A DNA stretch of 11,459 nt from Euperipatoides rowelli (lineage: Eukaryota; Onychophora; Udeonychophora; Euonychophora; Peripatopsidae): the NCBI GenBank assembly GCA_003024985.2, contig PXIH01S0000425.1. One strand, 5' to 3'. Below the pieces are notes generated by a model that saw only the letters and a list, made by a program, of their open reading frames with translations, had not been told where the DNA came from and searched no databases. The position numbers were made by a program, and so were the translations under genes. This document shows positions 8,559 through 11,459 of this stretch, piece after piece; within the stretch, counting starts at the first letter, position 1; every line of letters starts with the position of its first letter.

Positions 8559-9061
8559 AGTACTTTTGCACTTAATTTCTATTAAGGAAGAATAGTAACA
8601 ATCTAACTTTCAACACTAACGTATTGAAGTTCTCATTTTACCCTTGCAATAAATTACAGTAATTCTCCAAAGATGAAAAAAAAATCTTAGCAAGATAAAA
8701 ACAGAAATTCACAATGTGCACCATTATATTTCAAATAAACAGAAAAGTTTAAAAAATACTATAAATAAAACAAAGCTTACTCATATTTTGATGAAATAAC
8801 ATAATTCTATACAAACTTTTTGTGAAATAACAAAAAAAAATTAGTTTGTGATTAAACAAGGCTCAATACCAAATAAAGTCTATTGGATCCAATTAATTTA
8901 CTGTTAAGTTAAATAGAAAATAAAAGTTAGTAAAACATTTTTTATAACTGTTGTTTATATCCGAATTTGTTATACTAAAATTTTATTGAATATTGATTAC
9001 CGTAATATTAAACTACGATATATGTATTTATCTCAATAAATGAATCTAAATTTGTACAGAC

Positions 9062-9229
9062 CTAAATTCCTGACAGAATCCCTCCTTATCTTGATTTCTA
9101 TACAGCCGGTTTTGATGGCCTGTTGTATAACAAACATTGCAGAGGTGTGGAAATTATTCTTCATGTCAACACCATTTAAACTTAGGATTTCATCTCCACG
9201 TTTGACATCACACAGAGCGGCTGAACTTG
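9062..9229 (-). CDS. Exon a: C-terminal half of a PDZ domain
   Basis: The 168-base exon reads through in the minus strand as SSAALCDVKRGDEILSLNG followed by a helix and a closing strand (CIEIKIRRDS). KRGDEILSLNG is the PDZ hallmark (GD-x-I-L-x-x-N-G) after the first helix. The segment containing AMFVIQQAIKTG corresponds to the second, peptide-binding helix, and EIKIRR to the last strand. The first half of the domain, with the GLGF-type carboxylate loop, is missing and must lie in an upstream exon that I could not find before the window's right edge. The acceptor is a pyrimidine-rich tract ending in ataaag at 9235-9230; an AG four bases later is a close alternative. The donor at 9061 (TTTAG/gtctgt) is weak, with C at the third intron position, but it gives the phase 1 required by the next exon. 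PDZ domains bind C-terminal peptides of membrane or junction partners. The ligand class cannot be judged without the missing half. Confidence 0.8.
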
Positions 9230-10139
9230 CTTTATCAAGGAAAATAAAAAATATATTTTAACAAGTTACATTTGGAGAAAGATTTGAAGATATTTACAGT
9301 ATATATCAACTTTATAATAATAAATTATCAAAATAGTAGTTTTTTTTAGGAATACTTTATTCAGGTATTAATACCACAATAATAGATGACTCAACAATTC
9401 AGTTACAGTATAAATCGTTCTTACCCAAGGTTATGCTCCAAGTTTAACTTATTTATTTATTTCATAAAACTTGTTTATATTTTATATGTTGTATTCATTT
9501 TGTCATAAGGGCGCTCACCATATTTGTTTTCCTAAGTAATGCCAAATCAACACCCTTATGAGAGTGGCACTGGGGACCACCACCACCTATCTCATTGTTA
9601 TTCTGTGCCTCTACTATCACCTCATCTCCATTTTAGTAACTTAGCACATTCATCAGTAGCAGGAAGGCCAATGACCTTTACCTTTTTTATATTCACCTAC
9701 TGTATATGGAGGTGATAATAAGTAATGGCAGGTAAGACACGTGGAAACATGCTTTTCAGACTAGAGAGATTGGTAAGCAACTCTGTCTCTTAATTATTTA
9801 ACTATATTATGTTTGTTACATTGTACTACAATTAATTTGGCTCAAGTATTTATTCAAACCGATTTCTACTTATTTCACTTTATTAATTTTATAGTATGCA
9901 TCTAAGCTTCGATAAATGGCGTCCATACATCACTATCTAGCAGCTACGCTATAATATATAATAGTCTATAAGCTTTGAGCATTTTTGCTATTTACAATGA
10001 TTTCAAGATTTATATACTGTACATACAAAAGGTTTTTAACAGCCCAACTAAGTTGTCCCTGTTAATTTTATTTATTTAATAATATTCAACTAGATATAAA
10101 AATACACCAAACTAGCAAATTTTTAAATAATACCTAAAC
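9230..10139. other. Non-coding stretch right of the PDZ exon
   Basis: Presumably the intron upstream of exon a. A plausible minus-strand donor (gtaaga at 9425-9420) lacks an open, phase-compatible exon before it. The section 9490-9790 is richer in G+C and is described separately. Otherwise the sequence is A+T-rich filler. Confidence 0.5.
9490..9790. repeat. Higher-complexity island, possible LINE 3' UTR
   Basis: This section has balanced composition (for example ccttatgagagtggcactgg and a CCACCACCACC run) inside A+T-rich DNA, with no open frame on either strand. Its left edge carries taagggcgctc, with a partly inverted partner, caccctta, about 45 bases on. It lies downstream, on the minus strand, of the reverse transcriptase fragment at 10420-10140, so it may be that element's 3' UTR. 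This is inferred from position only. Confidence 0.3.
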
Positions 10140-10420
10140 CATTCATAAATTTCATTTCGCGTCTGATTTTGCTTGTTGCTTTCAGAAAATCCATTCTAGA
10201 AGTTTACAACCGGACCCTATTGGTGCAAACATCTAAATCTATTAACTAATAACTTGCATTTGTATCTTCTGATTCTATCTATTATCAATAACTTGAGCAA
10301 AATTATAACATAAAAAGTCATTCATATTATTAATTATTTTAAGTATCTGAATCATATCGCCTTTAAACATTCTTCTTTCTAAAGAATCGAACACTCTCAG
10401 TCTATGTAAATGACTTTATA
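10140..10420 (-). mobile_element. 3' end of a non-LTR reverse transcriptase ORF (CR1/Jockey-type), decayed
   Basis: On the minus strand, about 10400-10330 reads RLRVFDSLERRMFKGDMIQ followed by ILKIINN. This is the well-known (S)LERRRLRGDMI-x-x-(Y/F)KI block at the C-terminal end of CR1/Jockey-class proteins. It is followed by RRYKCKLLVNRFRCLHQ and, after a frame break, GPVVNF-stop-NG, which corresponds to the R-V-V-N-x-W-N segment near the end of these proteins. In-frame stops show it is dead. It is probably not part of the 5190-6670 copy, because it holds a different section of the ORF. Whether they are the same family cannot be told by eye. Confidence 0.7.
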
Positions 10421-11139
10421 CACTACACGCACACCATAAATCATTATAATGAGATTCAAGTGTATATCCTGAATGCAAGTTAGCATCATATTGACAGGGT
10501 CAACAATCCAGCTGACTGTATATCCCATGGTATTTCTCTATAGGGGATTGTTCATGGTCCCAAATTATTAAAGCTATTGGAAATTCATGAACATACTATT
10601 AAAGGGTATCATCAGAGCTAATTTTAGCAGAAATTTTTTTATTTTTATTGTAAAATTCATGTTTGATCACTTTTTCTTTCCATCTGATCAAATAACAAAA
10701 ATCAAACGTTGACTTTACAAAACAAAACAAAAAAATTCAAGTCTCTAGATGCCTCAATAATTACTAGCTCAGTAGTCTTTAGTATCCAATGTGTCAAAGA
10801 AAACAAACTTATTGTAAAATTGGAATGCAATTTTGCTACATATTTATTACTAGGTAAAGGCTTACTGTACTTCAAGTTTTACAGCTCTATTTGTTTTTTT
10901 ACGATTCGTCAATCGTTATTATTATAGCCAGGCTGATGTCATTTTGTTATTAACTTGATGCATGTTTTGTATATTAAGTCTATACAATTCTTAAAAAGAC
11001 TTTTACAAAGTTTCGAGTAAGCTAATAGAAATTGTTTCAGATTGTTAGCAATTTATATTTTTCATCAATAGATGGCGTCTGAAAATTATAGTTAAAGCTA
11101 GCTGCAGTTTTGAATTACAGTATTAGATTTATTAATAGT
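10421..11139. other. Non-coding A+T-rich stretch
   Basis: The part nearest 10421-10560 may be further decayed reverse transcriptase. A 72-codon plus-strand frame at 10709-10927 begins with lysine codons from A-runs and has no recognisable motif. The word atagatggcg occurs at 11068-11077, the inverse of cgccatctat at 1026-1035. Nothing else is supported. Confidence 0.5.
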
Positions 11140-11220
11140 CAGTGGTGCAGTGGGGCCATGACGGACCAGGGCGGCACCCTAGTACTTTTTATTTAAGGCA
11201 GGGCGCGCCCTGGTACTTTT
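11140..11220. mobile_element. G+C-rich duplicated patch, possible hAT-type transposon end
   Basis: It opens with cagtggtgcag (11140-11150), like the CAGTGGCGTAG-type termini of some hAT elements. It then contains two imperfect direct copies of a unit: cagggcggcaccctagtact (11167-11186) and cagggcgcgccctggtact (11199-11217), each followed by a T-run. The second includes the palindrome gggcgcgccc. The composition is completely unlike its surroundings, so an inserted sequence is likely. The hAT label is a guess from the first eleven bases. Confidence 0.35.
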
Positions 11221-11459
11221 AAAAATAATGCATTAACCCTTTTCACTCCACTGAATTCAGAGAATTTGGTTTCTACANCTCCACAATAAAAATGAAAAAT
11301 CACTTTTTTTCTTTTTAAAAATTAAGATTAGTATTCTTTTAATTTTTTTTTTTTTTAAATCTCTTGGGATAATTAAAGACAAATATATTTTGAGTCTTAA
11401 AAACTAAAAAAAAAATAGTAATTGAAGCATATTTGAATATAATAATAATTATTGATTAT
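11221..11459. other. A+T-rich right edge with one ambiguous base
   Basis: Homopolymer-rich sequence, with an N at 11278. No feature is recognised. Confidence 0.6.

Larger units (their letters stand above)
5085..9061 (-). other. Intron 1 (3977 bases, phase 1)
   Basis: Bounded by the weak donor gtctgt at 9061 and the acceptor ttatttcatag at 5085. It contains a decayed non-LTR retrotransposon (5190-6670), a long foldback element (7176-7519), a CAGA tandem (7112-7131), inverted repeats at 7585-7604 and 8521-8558, and long homopolymers. The stretch 7605-8520 holds open frames on both strands near 8014-8250, but these are A+T-biased and overlap each other on opposite strands, and I treat them as chance. 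The rest, including 8560-9040, shows nothing I can name. Confidence 0.65.
717..9229 (-). other. Gene body (partial): PDZ scaffold protein, LMO7-like (tentative)
   Basis: Four minus-strand exons (9229-9062, 5084-4411, 3805-3650, 959-717) join into one open frame of about 413 residues. The introns are 3977, 605 and 2690 bases, in phases 1, 0 and 0, and every junction keeps the frame open, which is the main evidence that the exons belong together. The protein begins inside a PDZ domain and continues into a long charged, low-complexity tail ending in an acidic and polyproline stretch. In LMO7, a junction-associated scaffold with calponin-homology, PDZ and LIM domains, the PDZ domain is also followed by a long charged region, and its last strand has a similar A-x-x-x-A-x-x-T/E-T-G spacing before the VRR/IRR end. 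That resemblance comes from memory and is modest. Other single-PDZ scaffolds remain possible. No LIM zinc-ligand pattern or calponin-homology segment is visible, so both would have to lie outside the window. Confidence 0.6.

Noticed and set aside
9040-9261. 73-codon plus-strand frame
   Set aside because: It is antisense to the PDZ exon, whose hallmark motif is unmistakable on the minus strand.
9420-9450. Minus-strand donor gtaaga at 9425-9420, considered as the end of the missing PDZ first-half exon
   Set aside because: The frames before it meet stops within about 30 bases, no acceptor with a pyrimidine tract precedes it, and the PDZ signature loop is absent.
10709-10927. 72-codon plus-strand frame
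   Set aside because: It starts in A-rich low-complexity sequence and shows no motif or splice context.

Overview
This window reads as animal (metazoan) nuclear DNA. It is very A+T-rich, has no dense gene packing, and carries small exons with GT-AG splice sites separated by kilobase-scale introns loaded with decayed retrotransposons, foldback elements, homopolymers and simple repeats. The CGCCATCTAT word seen at 1026-1035 and inverted at 11068-11077 is something I associate with arthropod genomes, so an arthropod (perhaps a chelicerate) is my best guess. That taxonomic call is weak. There is one ambiguous base (N) at 11278.

One protein-coding gene can be supported. It runs on the minus strand (right to left) and is internal at both ends. 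Four exons chain with matching phases: 9229-9062, 5084-4411, 3805-3650 and 959-717. Together they encode about 413 residues. The first exon holds the C-terminal half of a PDZ domain. The second is a long, charged, Ser/Lys/Glu-rich and probably disordered segment with SFDEKKKLFE and RRSLD motifs. The third is acidic. The fourth combines an acidic patch with a five-proline run. The PDZ half followed by this tail most resembles the LMO7 type of PDZ/LIM scaffold at cell junctions, but no calponin-homology or LIM domain lies in the window, so that name is tentative. The start of the PDZ domain and the gene's 5' end lie right of 9229, probably beyond 11459. The 3' end lies left of 717 or just past it.

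Intron 1 (9061-5085) carries a decayed non-LTR retrotransposon reverse transcriptase (about 6670-5190, same strand as the gene) and a long palindromic foldback element with TTAA ends (7176-7519). Intron 2 (4410-3806) is short and has two strong hairpins. Intron 3 (3649-960) holds a second, shorter copy of the foldback element (3040-3263) and a set of near-identical TTAGTCGANAATT words. Right of the PDZ exon, 9230-11459 holds the 3' end of another non-LTR reverse transcriptase (about 10420-10140), a higher-complexity island that may be its 3' UTR (9490-9790), and a G+C-rich duplicated patch that may be the end of a hAT-type element (11140-11220).

At the left edge (157-235) a small CpG-rich patch contains a possible 26-base exon or translation start. 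I found no tRNA, rRNA or CRISPR array and no convincing new multi-gene system. The most original structures are the foldback element family, the matched 14-bp hairpins and the repeated TTAGTCGA words.
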